From contig NZ_PZZN01000001.1 of the NCBI RefSeq assembly GCF_003046295.1, forward strand, positions 1,074,812 through 1,138,811: a DNA stretch of 64,000 nt, read 5' to 3'. This document shows, one piece after another, positions 27,243-36,063 of the stretch. The position numbers and the translations under genes were made by a program. How positions within the stretch are numbered: the stretch's first letter is position 1; each line of letters begins with the position of its first letter. The notes beneath the pieces are model-generated. The model ran no database searches. It was not told the DNA's origin and saw nothing but the letters and a program-made list of their open reading frames with translations. The stretch is from Sphingomonas aerolata (GTDB lineage: Bacteria > Pseudomonadota > Alphaproteobacteria > Sphingomonadales > Sphingomonadaceae).

Positions 27243-29033
27243 TTGGATCAGCCCCACCAGTCCCCATGGCAGCGGGGGCGCGACCTGCTCGATCGCCACT
27301 GGGTCGCGTTGACGCTGCTGGCATGGCTCGGCGTCGCCGCCTGGTCGCTGGCCGACCGCTGGGGTCAGGTCCGCTGGCTGTCGCTCGGCGACACCGACGA
27401 CAATATGCGCCTGATGCAGGTCCGCGCGTGGCTGGACGGCCAGGGCTGGTACGATCTGCGCCAGTACCGGATGAACCCGCCCGCGGGCTTCGACATCCAC
27501 TGGAGCCGGATCGTCGACCTGCCGATCGCCGGGCTGATCCTGTTCTTCCGCCTGTTCACCAGCAACAGCTGGGCCGAACGGCTCGCCTGCGGGATCGCGC
27601 CCTTGCTGCCGCTGTCGATCGCGATGCTCGGCATCGGCGCGACCGTGCGGCGGCTGATCCACCCGCTCGCCTGGCCGCTCGCGATCCTGTTCCTCGTCGG
27701 CGCAACCGCGACGATGCTGATGTACATGCCCGAACGCATCGACCATCACGGCTGGCAGCTCGCGATGCTCAGCCTCACGCTCGCCGGCCTGTGCGACCCG
27801 CGCGCGAGACGCGGCGGCGCGCTGGTCGGGATCGCCAGCGCGGTGTCGCTGTCGATCGGGCTCGAACTCCTCCCCTATGCCGCGATGGCCGGCGCGATCA
27901 TCGCCCTGCGCTGGGTCTGGGACCGCGCCGAGGCGCCGCGGCTCGCGGTCTATGCGCTGACCTTGGGTGGCGGCAGCACGCTCGGTTTCGCGCTCTTCGC
28001 CTCGAACGCGAACCAGGCGATGCGCTGCGACGCGCTGACGCCCGTCTGGCTCAGCGTGATGATCGCCGCCGGAATGCTCCTCTTCCTGCTCGCGCGCTTC
28101 GGCCCTGCATCGCGCGGGGTGCGTCTGGCGCTCGCGGTCGCGGCGGGCGCGGCGATCGTGATCGGCTTCGCGCTGATGTTCCCGCAATGCCTCGCCCGGC
28201 CCGAGGGCGTCTCGCCCGAGCTTCAGCGCAACTGGCTGAACAATGTCCGTGAGGCCAAACCGATCTACAAGCACAGCTGGCGCACCGGCGTCGCGATCGC
28301 GACACTGCCGGTGATCGGCCTGCTCGGCGCGCTGTTCGCCGCATGGCGCGCACGCCGCCGCCCGAGCGCGATCGGCTGGGTCGCGGTCGCGCTGTTCACC
28401 ACCTTCGCGGTGCTGATGCTGTTGTGGCAGGTCCGCGCGGGTCCCGCAGCGCAGATGCTCGCGGTCCCCGGCGGCGTCGCGCTCGCCTGGGCGATCGTCC
28501 CCCGGCTGCTCGGCCACCGCTCGATGCTGGTCCGCGTGCTCGGCACCGCGGGCGCGCTGGTGATCGTCTCGGGCTTCTTCGTCGGCATCGCGCTGAAATA
28601 CGTCCCCGTGGGCAAGCCCAAGGGCTATGAAAAGCGCGTCAACATGGCGACCGGCAACTGCCTGCGCACCACCGTGCTGCTCGCGCTCAACAAATATCCC
28701 GCTCAGACTATTTTCACCTTCGTCGACATGGGTCCGCGGCTGATCACGATCACGCACCACAACGCGATCGCCGGCCCCTATCACCGCAACGGCGCCGCGA
28801 TCCTCGACGTCCAGCACGCCTTCGCCCGCACCCCCGACGAAGCCCACGCGATCATCAAGCGCCACGGCGCGACCATGCTGCTGCTCTGCCCCAACGCGGC
28901 GGAGTCGACCAACTACAAGGCCCGCAGCCCCAACGGCTTCTACGCGCAGATGGCGAAGAACCAGGTCCCCGCGTGGCTGACCCCGCTCCCCCTCCCGGCA
29001 AAATCCCCCCTCCGCCTCTTCAAGGTCGACTGA
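27243..29033 (+). CDS. Polytopic membrane protein, GT-C/STT3-like
   Basis: 596 residues with about ten membrane helices. The first periplasmic loop holds LSLGDTDDNMRLMQVRAWLD then WYDLRQYRMNPPAGFDIHWS, an acidic loop resembling the catalytic DxD loop of oligosaccharyltransferases and GT-C glycosyltransferases. The last 170 residues are soluble (GNCLRTTVLLALNKYPAQTI, HHNAIAGPYHRNGAAILDVQ). TTG is the start: AGGAGG (27229-27234) sits 8 bases upstream. Divergent from gtrA. I infer transfer of a lipid-linked sugar to a surface acceptor; direct homology is not certain. Confidence 0.75.
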   Translation: MDQPHQSPWQRGRDLLDRHWVALTLLAWLGVAAWSLADRWGQVRWLSLGDTDDNMRLMQVRAWLDGQGWYDLRQYRMNPPAGFDIHWSRIVDLPIAGLILFFRLFTSNSWAERLACGIAPLLPLSIAMLGIGATVRRLIHPLAWPLAILFLVGATATMLMYMPERIDHHGWQLAMLSLTLAGLCDPRARRGGALVGIASAVSLSIGLELLPYAAMAGAIIALRWVWDRAEAPRLAVYALTLGGGSTLGFALFASNANQAMRCDALTPVWLSVMIAAGMLLFLLARFGPASRGVRLALAVAAGAAIVIGFALMFPQCLARPEGVSPELQRNWLNNVREAKPIYKHSWRTGVAIATLPVIGLLGALFAAWRARRRPSAIGWVAVALFTTFAVLMLLWQVRAGPAAQMLAVPGGVALAWAIVPRLLGHRSMLVRVLGTAGALVIVSGFFVGIALKYVPVGKPKGYEKRVNMATGNCLRTTVLLALNKYPAQTIFTFVDMGPRLITITHHNAIAGPYHRNGAAILDVQHAFARTPDEAHAIIKRHGATMLLLCPNAAESTNYKARSPNGFYAQMAKNQVPAWLTPLPLPAKSPLRLFKVD

Positions 29034-29066
29034 CCCCGCCCCCCAACCGTCATCCCCGCCACCAAC

Positions 29067-29516
29067 CGTCATCCCCGCGAAGGCGGGGATCCAGACTGGC
29101 AACCGCCGCGATTCATCAACAACCGCACAGCCTATGGATCCCCGCCTCCGCGGGGATGACGAAGGGGGCTGCGACACCGTCACCACCCCCCGTCATCCTG
29201 ACGAAAGTCAGGACCCAGAGCCAAACAGCACCACCGCCCGCAACCCTGGGTCCCGGGTCAAGCCCGGGATGACGAAGAAGGGCGGACGCGCACCTACCTA
29301 GCCCGTCATCCCCGCGAAGGCGGGGATCCAGACCGGCAAACGCTGCGAGCCATCAACAAATGCATAGCCTATGGATCCCCGCCTCCGCGGGGATGACGTA
29401 GCAGGGGTGGGCACACCGTCTCCTCACCTCCCCCGTCATCCTGACGAAAGTCAGGATCCAGAGTTACGTGCGGTATCGGTATTGGCTCTGGATCCTGACT
29501 TTCGTCAGGATGACGG
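29067..29516. repeat. Four mirror-repeat pairs, alternating B-A-B-A
   Basis: B pair 29067-29161, A pair 29190-29273 (right arm GGGTCAAGCCCGGGATGACG), B pair 29303-29398 and A pair 29433-29516 (both arms intact). They fill the 514-bp gap between the GT-C-like gene and the convergent marC. No coding capacity is evident. Confidence 0.9.
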
Positions 29517-29547
29517 CAATCGGCGCACCGCGCACGCCGACCCCAGC

Positions 29548-30168
29548 CTACCGCAACACCACCGACAACCCATCGAGCACGAACTGCACCGCCAGCGCCG
29601 CCAGCAGCACGCCGAGCAGCCGCGTGATCACCGCCTCGATCTTCGCGCCCAGGATCCGCATGATCGGCCCCGCCGCGAGCAGCGCGACCAGCGTCAGCAA
29701 CAGGATCGTCACCATCGCCGCCAGCACCACCGCCGAGCGCTCGATCCCGCTGTTGCGGCTCATCAGCAGCATCACCGACGCGATCGACCCCGGCCCGGCG
29801 ATCATCGGCATCGCCATCGGGAAGATCGACACGTCGTCGGCTTCGGGATCGCTCGCGACCTTGGCGGCGCGGTCCTCGCGGCGTTCGGTGCGCTTCTCGA
29901 ACACCATCTCGAGCGCGATCAGGAACAGCATGATCCCGCCCGCGATCCGGAAACTCGCCAGACTGATCCCCAGCCCTTTGAGCAACGCCTCGCCGAACAG
30001 CGCGAACACGAACAGGATCGCCGCCGACACGCCGACCGCGCGGAACGCCATCGCGCGCTTCTGTGCCGCCGACGCGCTCGCCGACAGCCCGGCATAAATC
30101 GGCGCGCAGCCCGGCGGATCGATCACCACGAAGAAGGTGATCAGCGACGAGATATAAAGCTCGATCAT
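29548..30168 (-). CDS. MarC family integral membrane protein
   Basis: 206 residues with six hydrophobic helices. Family pattern: [20 protein letters not shown] near the N-terminus and [20 protein letters not shown] in the middle, which pseudo-repeat each other with the P.AGP motif. An acidic/basic cytosolic loop ([20 protein letters not shown]) separates the halves. The function of MarC proteins is unsettled; despite the name they do not confer antibiotic resistance in E. coli. Its ATG overlaps the folD stop (ATGA), the last gene of a four-gene overlapping operon. Confidence 0.9.
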   Translation of the reverse strand: MIELYISSLITFFVVIDPPGCAPIYAGLSASASAAQKRAMAFRAVGVSAAILFVFALFGEALLKGLGISLASFRIAGGIMLFLIALEMVFEKRTERREDRAAKVASDPEADDVSIFPMAMPMIAGPGSIASVMLLMSRNSGIERSAVVLAAMVTILLLTLVALLAAGPIMRILGAKIEAVITRLLGVLLAALAVQFVLDGLSVVLR

Positions 30169-31055
30169 GCGCCGGCCCGGTCGAGCGCCGCCTCGTCGAT
30201 CGCGACGCCTTCGCGCCGCCCGGCCGAGACGAGCGTATTGCGCAACAGGCACGCGATCGTCATCGGCCCGACGCCGCCCGGCACCGGCGTGATCGCGCCC
30301 GCGACCCCGACCGCGCTCGCGAAATCGACATCGCCGACCAGCCCCGCCTCGGTCCGGTTGATGCCGACGTCGATGACGGTCGCGCCGGGCTTCAGCCAGT
30401 CGCCCTTGATCATCTCGGGAATCCCGACCGCCGCGACGACGATGTCCGCGGCGCCGACATGCGCGCGCACGTCGCGCGTCCGGCTGTGCACCACGGTCAC
30501 CGTGCAGCTCTCGCGCAGCAGCAATTGCGCCATCGGCTTGCCGACGATGTTCGACCGGCCGACGACCACCGCCTCCATCCCGCTCAGGTTCGGCACGACG
30601 CTTTTGAGCAGCATCACGCAGCCGAGCGGCGTGCACGGCACGAACCCCGCCGAGCCCGTCGCCAGCCGCCCCGCATTGATCGGGTGGAAGCCGTCGACAT
30701 CCTTGTCGGGATCGATCGCCGCGATCACCGCCTGCTCGTCGATATGTTTGGGGAGCGGCAGCTGGACGAGGATCCCGTCGATCGTCGGATCGGCATTGAG
30801 ATCGGCGACCAGCGCGAGCAGCGCCTCGGCCCCGACATCGGCGGGCAGGCGGTGCTCGACGCTCACCATCCCCGCCTCGCGCGTCGCCTTGCCCTTGGAC
30901 CGGACATAGACGTTGGACGCGGGGTCCTCGCCGACCAGCACCACCGCGAGCCCGGGCGCGCGGCCCGCCGCTGCGGCAAAGGCGGTGACGCCGGTGGCGA
31001 TACGGGCCCGGAGGCCGGCGGCGAAGGCCTTGCCGTCGATGATGGTCGCACTCAT
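30165..31055 (-). CDS. folD: Methylenetetrahydrofolate dehydrogenase/cyclohydrolase
   Basis: 296-residue cytosolic enzyme interconverting 5,10-methylene- and 10-formyl-THF with NADP. Seen: [20 protein letters not shown] with catalytic K54 and K56 nearby, [50 protein letters not shown], the NADP-binding [18 protein letters not shown] and [17 protein letters not shown]. The ATG is 10 bases after the stop of the DUF167 gene, and its stop overlaps marC. Confidence 0.96.
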   Translation of the reverse strand: MSATIIDGKAFAAGLRARIATGVTAFAAAAGRAPGLAVVLVGEDPASNVYVRSKGKATREAGMVSVEHRLPADVGAEALLALVADLNADPTIDGILVQLPLPKHIDEQAVIAAIDPDKDVDGFHPINAGRLATGSAGFVPCTPLGCVMLLKSVVPNLSGMEAVVVGRSNIVGKPMAQLLLRESCTVTVVHSRTRDVRAHVGAADIVVAAVGIPEMIKGDWLKPGATVIDVGINRTEAGLVGDVDFASAVGVAGAITPVPGGVGPMTIACLLRNTLVSAGRREGVAIDEAALDRAGA

Positions 31056-31065
31056 GCCCGCCGTC

Positions 31066-31362
31066 CTAAAGCGCGGCGGCGATTTCCGCCAGCGCAGGCG
31101 TGTCGCCCGCGACATGCAGCCGTTTCAGCCGCGCGGTCTCGCCCGCGACGATCCTCACCGCGCGTTTGGGCACGCCGAAGCTCTTGGCGACCAGCGCGAT
31201 CAGCGCGGCATTCGCAGCGCCATCGACCGGCGCCGCCGCGAGCCTTGCGGCCAGATGCGCGGGCGTCCCCGCCGCCAGCGCATCCCGCCCGCCGCGCGGC
31301 GTCACGCGGACCGCGATCGCCAGACCGCCGTCCACCGCCCGCCAGGCGGCCGGCTCGCTCAC
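31066..31362 (-). CDS. DUF167 (YggU) family protein
   Basis: 98 residues. Core motif [18 protein letters not shown], then [20 protein letters not shown] and [18 protein letters not shown]; this is the standard DUF167 pattern (VtP.a..d.I; p..G.AN..l...la..l.v; v.i..G..sr.K.v.i). Function unknown. It is widely found beside yggT, as here: its GTG start overlaps the yggT TGA by GTGA. Confidence 0.88.
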   Translation of the reverse strand: MSEPAAWRAVDGGLAIAVRVTPRGGRDALAAGTPAHLAARLAAAPVDGAANAALIALVAKSFGVPKRAVRIVAGETARLKRLHVAGDTPALAEIAAAL

Positions 31363-31661
31363 AGCCCGGGGGCGAGCAGGCTCTGTGCGATGTTGGGCAC
31401 GACGATGTTGGTCAGGATGTACAGGATCAGCAGCACGACGAGCGGCGACAGGTCGAGCGTGCCGAAATCGGGCAGGATCCGCCGGATCGGCCGATAGAGC
31501 GGCTCGGTGATCCGCTGCAGCGCCTCCCATACCGACCGGACGACATTGCTCTGCGTGTTGATGATGTTGAACGCGATGAGCCACGACATCACCGCCTGGA
31601 TCATGATGACCCACCAGACGAGGTTGAGCAGCAACTGGACGATCTGAAGAAGGGCGAGCAA
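31359..31661 (-). CDS. YggT family membrane protein
   Basis: 100 residues with two helices, LLALLQIVQLLLNLVWWVIM and LSPLVVLLILYILTNIVVPN, joined by the conserved QRITEPLYRPIRRILPDFGT. YggT proteins are linked to osmotic stress, cell division and integral-membrane assembly in different bacteria. TTG at 31661 is the start: GGAG lies 9 bases upstream and it gives a standard N-terminus; reading further up would run into repeat DNA. First gene of yggT-DUF167-folD-marC. Confidence 0.87.
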   Translation of the reverse strand: MLALLQIVQLLLNLVWWVIMIQAVMSWLIAFNIINTQSNVVRSVWEALQRITEPLYRPIRRILPDFGTLDLSPLVVLLILYILTNIVVPNIAQSLLAPGL

Positions 31662-31684
31662 GGCAAGGGTCTCCGCTGGTGTAT

Positions 31685-31698
31685 GCCTTATATAAGGC
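31685..31698. promoter_or_regulatory. Perfect 14-bp palindrome before yggT
   Basis: GCCTTATATAAGGC, an AT-rich island in very GC-rich DNA, is centred 30 bases before the yggT start. On the minus strand TATATA could be a -10 with a weak TTCTCG 17 bases upstream, so the palindrome may be an operator over a promoter. Confidence 0.45.
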
Positions 31699-31742
31699 AG
31701 CGGACCGACAACGAGAACCCCGCCCCCTCCAAACAACCCCCA

Positions 31743-31940
31743 CCCGACATCCTGACGAAAGTCAGGACCCAGAGCCAAGCAGCGTCAGCCCCCGTAACCC
31801 TGGATCCTGGGTCAAGCCCAGGATGACGAAAAAGGGGGCAACCCTGCCCCAACTCCGTCATCCTGACGAAAGTCAGGATCCAGAGCCAAGCAGCGTCATC
31901 CCCCATAACCCTGGATCCCGGATCAAGCCCAGGATGACGG
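31743..31940. repeat. Two family A pairs in direct order
   Basis: 31743-31828 and 31855-31940. Both have left arms TCCTGACGAAAGTCAGGA and right arms of the CTGG.TC...TCAAGCCCAGG-ATGACG type, with near-identical centres (CCAAGCAGCGTCA.CCCC.TA). This suggests a recent duplication of the whole pair. Confidence 0.88.
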
Positions 31941-31951
31941 GAGAAGAATCC

Positions 31952-32869
31952 CTACCGCGCCCCGCCCCGCGCACTCACCAGCGTCCCGGCACCCTGCCGC
32001 GTGAAAATCTCCAGCAGCATCGCATGCGGCACGCGCCCGTCGATGATCACCGCCGCGTCGACGCCCGACCCGACCGCCGCGACACACGTCTCGAGCTTGG
32101 GGATCATCCCCCCGGTGATCGTCCCGTCGGCGCGCAGCTCGGCGATCTTCGCCGGATCCAGATCGGTCAGCAACTCGCCCTGCTTGTCGAGCACGCCGAC
32201 CACGTCGGTCAGCAGGAAGAACCGCGCCGCGCCCATCGCGGCGGCGATCGCGCCCGCCATCGTGTCGGCGTTGATGTTGTAGGTATGCCCGTCCGCACCG
32301 ATCCCGATCGGCGCGATCACCGGGATGATGTCCGCGGCGATCAGCGTGTCGAGGATCGTCCGGTCGACCGCGATCGGCTCGCCGACGAACCCCAGGTCGA
32401 CATGCCGCTCGATCCCCTGCAGCTTGTCGGGCTCGCGGCCATGCCCGACCTTCTGCGCGAGGACGAGGCCGGCGTCCTTCCCCGAAATCCCGACCGCGCG
32501 GCCGCCCGCCTGGCCGATCCAGCCGACGATTTCCTTGTTGATCGATCCCGCCAGCACCATTTCGGCGATCTGCGCGGTCTCCTTGTCGGTCACGCGCAGC
32601 CCGTCGACGAACCGCGATTCGACCCCCAGCCGCTTCAGCATCGAGCCGATCTGCGGCCCCCCGCCATGCACCACGACCGGGTTGATCCCGACCGCCTTCA
32701 ACAGCACCATGTCCTCGGCGAAATCGCGCTGCAGCTCGGGATCGCCCATCGCGTGCCCGCCATATTTCACGACGAAGGTCTTGCCGGCATAACGCTGCAG
32801 ATAGGGCAGCGCCTCGGTCAGCGTCTCGGCCTTGGCGAGCAGGGCGGGATCGGGCGTATGATCGGTCAT
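31952..32869 (-). CDS. argB: Acetylglutamate kinase
   Basis: 305 residues; phosphorylates N-acetylglutamate, the second step of arginine synthesis. Seen: [68 protein letters not shown] and the C-terminal [20 protein letters not shown] followed by [16 protein letters not shown]. All nucleotide and substrate-loop motifs are intact. It stands between two repeat-filled gaps, so it is probably monocistronic. Confidence 0.96.
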   Translation of the reverse strand: MTDHTPDPALLAKAETLTEALPYLQRYAGKTFVVKYGGHAMGDPELQRDFAEDMVLLKAVGINPVVVHGGGPQIGSMLKRLGVESRFVDGLRVTDKETAQIAEMVLAGSINKEIVGWIGQAGGRAVGISGKDAGLVLAQKVGHGREPDKLQGIERHVDLGFVGEPIAVDRTILDTLIAADIIPVIAPIGIGADGHTYNINADTMAGAIAAAMGAARFFLLTDVVGVLDKQGELLTDLDPAKIAELRADGTITGGMIPKLETCVAAVGSGVDAAVIIDGRVPHAMLLEIFTRQGAGTLVSARGGAR

Positions 32870-32988
32870 CCCGCCCCCTTAGCCAGTGCGACGGGTTAGC
32901 GAAAGCCGCGCTGCCACCTCCCCCCCGTCATTCCCGCTCACCCACCGTCACCGGGCATCACCCAACCCGTCATCGCGCTCACCCAACC

Positions 32989-33082
32989 CGTCATTCCCGC
33001 GCAGGCGGGAATCCAGACTGGCTGGCCTCGCGTCGGACTCACCGGCGTCCGAGACTATGGATCCCCGCCTCCGCGGGAATGA
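32989..33082. repeat. Family B inverted repeat pair
   Basis: Arms CCGTCATTCCCGCGCAGGCG-GGAATCCAGACTGG and TATGGATCCCCGCCTCCGCG-GGAATGAC, between argB and the queuosine transporter gene. A few CCGTCA fragments precede it. Confidence 0.85.
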
Positions 33083-33108
33083 CAAAGAGGGGGACGCACC
33101 CCCTTCCG

Positions 33109-33753
33109 TCAAACCCGGTCCAGCCGCCGCCCCAGCCGCACGAAGAAGGTGATCGCAAACGGCACCAGCACCACCGACAGCACCACCTTGGTCAGCATCT
33201 GCCCCGCCATCAGCTCGACGATCGGCCGCGCGCCGAGGAACGAGATGGTGATGAACAGCACCGTGTCGATCACCTGCGACACGATGCTCGCGATCATGCC
33301 GCGCAGCCACACCAGCCGCCCCTCGCCGCCGACCGGCCCCGCCAGCCGCGCGAAGATCAGCACGTTGAGCGTCTGCGAGATCCCGTAGGAGATCAGCCCC
33401 GCCATCATCATCCGCGCGCCCTGCCCGACGACGACCGGGAAGGCGTCGACCGCGGGCGGGTACATCCCCGGATCATGCGGCAGCGCGAGCACCAGCTGGA
33501 TCAGCGCCGCCGACACCAGCAGCGGGATGAACCCCAGCCGCACCAGGAACGTCGCGGTCTTCTGCCCGTGCAGCTCCGAAATCGCGCTGCTGATCACCAC
33601 CAGCAGCAGGAACGCGAAGATCCCCGCCTCGACCGCGAGCGGCCCGAGCGCGACCTGTTTCACCCCCAGCACGCCGGCGATGCACACCATGCCGCCATAG
33701 AGGACAGAGAAAATGAAGAGCGAACGCGGGAACGCGGGAAGGTCTGTGGTCAT
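33109..33753 (-). CDS. Queuosine precursor transporter (YhhQ family)
   Basis: 214 residues with about six helices. YhhQ-type pattern: SLFIFSVLYGGMVCIAGVLG near the start, VISSAISELHGQKTATFLVR, GMYPPAVDAFPVVVGQGARM, ISYGISQTLNVLIFARL and VSQVIDTVLFITISFLGARP. These import preQ0/preQ1 or queuosine precursors for tRNA modification. queG, the last queuosine enzyme, lies 7 kb away on the same strand. ATG 33753 opens the conserved region. Confidence 0.87.
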   Translation of the reverse strand: MTTDLPAFPRSLFIFSVLYGGMVCIAGVLGVKQVALGPLAVEAGIFAFLLLVVISSAISELHGQKTATFLVRLGFIPLLVSAALIQLVLALPHDPGMYPPAVDAFPVVVGQGARMMMAGLISYGISQTLNVLIFARLAGPVGGEGRLVWLRGMIASIVSQVIDTVLFITISFLGARPIVELMAGQMLTKVVLSVVLVPFAITFFVRLGRRLDRV

Positions 33754-33914
33754 CGCGCCGGACGCTAGCGAAATGCCGCGCGCCGTCAAATGCCTAGCCC
33801 TTCTGAAAGCGTGCAGGCGTCAAATGACTGGCGAGCACGGCGTACCCGTGTCATGTCGGCCGCTTGCGCAGCCGGGGGGCCGCGTGTGTCACCGTACCAA
33901 AACGCAGGGCGTCC

Positions 33915-35180
33915 ATGGAAAGACTGATCATCGGCCTTGCAGGCATCGCCGTCATCCTCGGCATCGCGGTGCTGCTGTCGAGCGACCGCCGCGCGATCCG
34001 GCTGCGGATCGTCGGCGCCGCCTTCGCGCTCCAGGCGGGCATCGCGATCCTCGTGCTCTATTCGAGCTTCGGCAAGGTCGTGCTCGGCAGCATGTCGGGC
34101 GGCGTCGCCAATCTGCTCGGCTATTCGCAAAAGGGCACCGAATTCCTGTTCGGCAAGATGGCGACCCCCGAGATCGGCGGCCAGAGCTTCGCGATCGCCG
34201 CCCTCCCCGTCATCATCTTCTTCGCCAGCCTCGTCTCGATCCTCTATTATCTCGGCATCATGCAGTTCGTGGTGCGCTGGGTCGGCGGCGGCATCGAGAA
34301 GGTGATCGGCGTGTCGAAGGTCGAATCGCTCTGCGCGGCCGCGAACATCTTCGTCGGCCAGAGCGAATCGCCGCTCGTCATCCGCCCCTATCTCGCCGGG
34401 CTCACCCCCGCCCAGCTCTTCACCGTGATGACCAGCGGCATGGCGGGCGTCGCGGGGACGATCCTCGCGGCCTATGCCTCGATGGGGATCCGCATCGACT
34501 ATCTCCTCGCCGCCAGCTTCATGGCCGCACCCGGCGGGATCCTGATGGCGAAGATCATCATGCCCGACCGCGTCACGCCGCCCGAGGGCGAGCTCGCGCT
34601 CGGCGACCTGCCCGGCGAATCCTCCGCGGGCGAACCCATGCCGCAGGCGACGCATGACGAGGAAAAGCCCGCCAACCTGATCATGGCCGCGGCGCAGGGC
34701 GCACAGACCGGCGTCCGCCTCGCGGTCGCGGTCGGCGCGATGGTGCTCGCCTTCGTCGCGCTGGTCGCGCTCGCCAACGGCCTGCTCGGCGGGCTCGGCA
34801 ACATGATCGGGCTGCCGGGGCTGAGCTTCCAGGGGCTGCTCGGCTATGTCTTTGCGCCGATCATGTTCCTCTTGAACGTGCCGTGGAGCGAGGCGGGGAT
34901 CGCCGGCGGGCTGTTCGGACAGAAGATCGTGCTGAACGAATTCGTCGCCTATATCTCGCTCGGCACGCAACCCGGGCTCAGCCCGCGGACGATCGCGGTG
35001 ATCACCTTCTCGCTGTGCGGCTTCGCCAATTTCTCATCGATCGCGATCCAGATGGCGGTGACCGGCAGCCTCGCCCCCAACCAGCGCCCGATGATCGCCA
35101 AACTCGGCCTCCGCGCCCTCGCCGCCGGCAGCCTGGCCAACCTCATGTCCGCCGCCCTGGCCGGCCTCCTGATCAGCTAA
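33915..35180 (+). CDS. Concentrative nucleoside transporter (NupC/CNT family)
   Basis: 421 residues with ten or so helices; sodium- or proton-driven nucleoside uptake. The CNT signature is NIFVGQSESPLVIRPYLAGL (GQSESP, residues about 150-155) and the second conserved region is NEFVAYISLG followed by ITFSLCGFANFSSIAIQMAV. A charged cytosolic loop (PEGELALGDLPGESSAGEPM) splits the two halves. It starts 162 bases from the divergent transporter gene, with no operon partner. Confidence 0.92.
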   Translation: MERLIIGLAGIAVILGIAVLLSSDRRAIRLRIVGAAFALQAGIAILVLYSSFGKVVLGSMSGGVANLLGYSQKGTEFLFGKMATPEIGGQSFAIAALPVIIFFASLVSILYYLGIMQFVVRWVGGGIEKVIGVSKVESLCAAANIFVGQSESPLVIRPYLAGLTPAQLFTVMTSGMAGVAGTILAAYASMGIRIDYLLAASFMAAPGGILMAKIIMPDRVTPPEGELALGDLPGESSAGEPMPQATHDEEKPANLIMAAAQGAQTGVRLAVAVGAMVLAFVALVALANGLLGGLGNMIGLPGLSFQGLLGYVFAPIMFLLNVPWSEAGIAGGLFGQKIVLNEFVAYISLGTQPGLSPRTIAVITFSLCGFANFSSIAIQMAVTGSLAPNQRPMIAKLGLRALAAGSLANLMSAALAGLLIS

Positions 35181-35211
35181 AAAATACCCCTCTCCCCCCG
35201 GGGGAGAGGGA
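35181..35211 (-). terminator. Repeat-derived terminator for the fasciclin gene
   Basis: Read on the minus strand, the family D hairpin (CCCTCTCCCCC/GGGGGAGAGGG) is followed by TATTTTTT, a textbook rho-independent form. Confidence 0.6.
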
Positions 35212-35400
35212 GGGGCCCACGCAAAGCGTGGGAGGGTGAGGGCACGAGAGGCTCGAGACCGCTCATCCCAACCACCCCTCACCCTCCCGTCGCCTAAAGG
35301 CTCCTCCTTCCCTCTCCCCCAAGGGGAGAGGGACCCCAAAACCCCTCTCCCCCCGGGGGAGAGGGAGGGGCCCACGCAAAGCGTGGGAGGGTGAGGGCAT
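35187..35400. repeat. Family D repeats, two direct copies and one inverted arm
   Basis: CCCCTCTCCCCCCGGGGGAG-AGGG then GGGCCCACGCAAAGCGTGGG-AGGGTGAGGGCA occurs at 35187-35245 and again at 35341-35400, with an inverted arm (CTCACCCTCCC...CCCTCTCCCCCAAGGGGAGA) at 35274-35336. Each copy folds as two nested hairpins. It fills the gap between the nucleoside transporter and the convergent fasciclin gene. Confidence 0.88.
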
Positions 35401-35424
35401 GAGAGGCTAGAAACCCTCACCCCC

Positions 35425-35979
35425 TCACGGCAGCATCACCGTATCGATCACATGGATCAGCCCGTTCGACTGGCGCACATCGGCGATCGTGATCCGCCCC
35501 TTGTGCCCCTTGCCGTCCATGATGCCCCAGCCGCTGCCCGACTTCATGAACATCAGCGGCTCACCCTGCACGGTGGTGTAGCTGGCCGTCCCGCCATCCG
35601 CCTTCGCCTTGGCGGCGATGTCGGCGGCCATGATCGTCCCCGGCACGACATGATAGGTCAGCACGCCCGCCAGCTGCGCCTTGTTCTCGGGCTTGAGCAG
35701 CGTGTCGACCGTCCCCGCGGGCAGCTTCGCAAACGCGGCATTGGTCGGCGCGAAGACCGTGAACGGCCCCGGTCCCGACAGCGTCTCGACCAGGTCGGCG
35801 GCCTTGACCGCGGCGACCAGCGTCGTGTGATCCTTCGAATTGACCGCATTCTCGACGATCGTCTTGGTCGGGTACATCGCGGCGCCGCCGACCATCGGGT
35901 TGGTCTGCGCGGCGACCAGCGCGGTGCCGCTGACGGCGACAGCGGCGGCAATGATCGTGGTACGAAACAGGGGGGTCAT
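35425..35979 (-). CDS. Fasciclin (FAS1) domain exported protein
   Basis: 184 residues with a signal peptide (TIIAAAVAVSGTALVAAQ) and one FAS1 domain: TIVENAVNSKDHTTLVAAVK, the H1 motif TVFAPTNAAFAKLPAGTVDT, LTYHVVPGTI and the H2-like SNGLIHVIDTVMLP. FAS1 domains mediate weak adhesion at cell surfaces or in the periplasm. AGGAGA precedes the ATG at a good distance. The 84-bp gap to the upstream dapF-like gene suggests its own promoter. Confidence 0.92.
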   Translation of the reverse strand: MTPLFRTTIIAAAVAVSGTALVAAQTNPMVGGAAMYPTKTIVENAVNSKDHTTLVAAVKAADLVETLSGPGPFTVFAPTNAAFAKLPAGTVDTLLKPENKAQLAGVLTYHVVPGTIMAADIAAKAKADGGTASYTTVQGEPLMFMKSGSGWGIMDGKGHKGRITIADVRQSNGLIHVIDTVMLP

Positions 35980-36063
35980 GACAGTCTCTCCTGATCGGCG
36001 CCGATGATCCGGCTGCCGCGGCGAAGATACGGCCACCCCGGCCGCAACGATGCACACGCTTTT

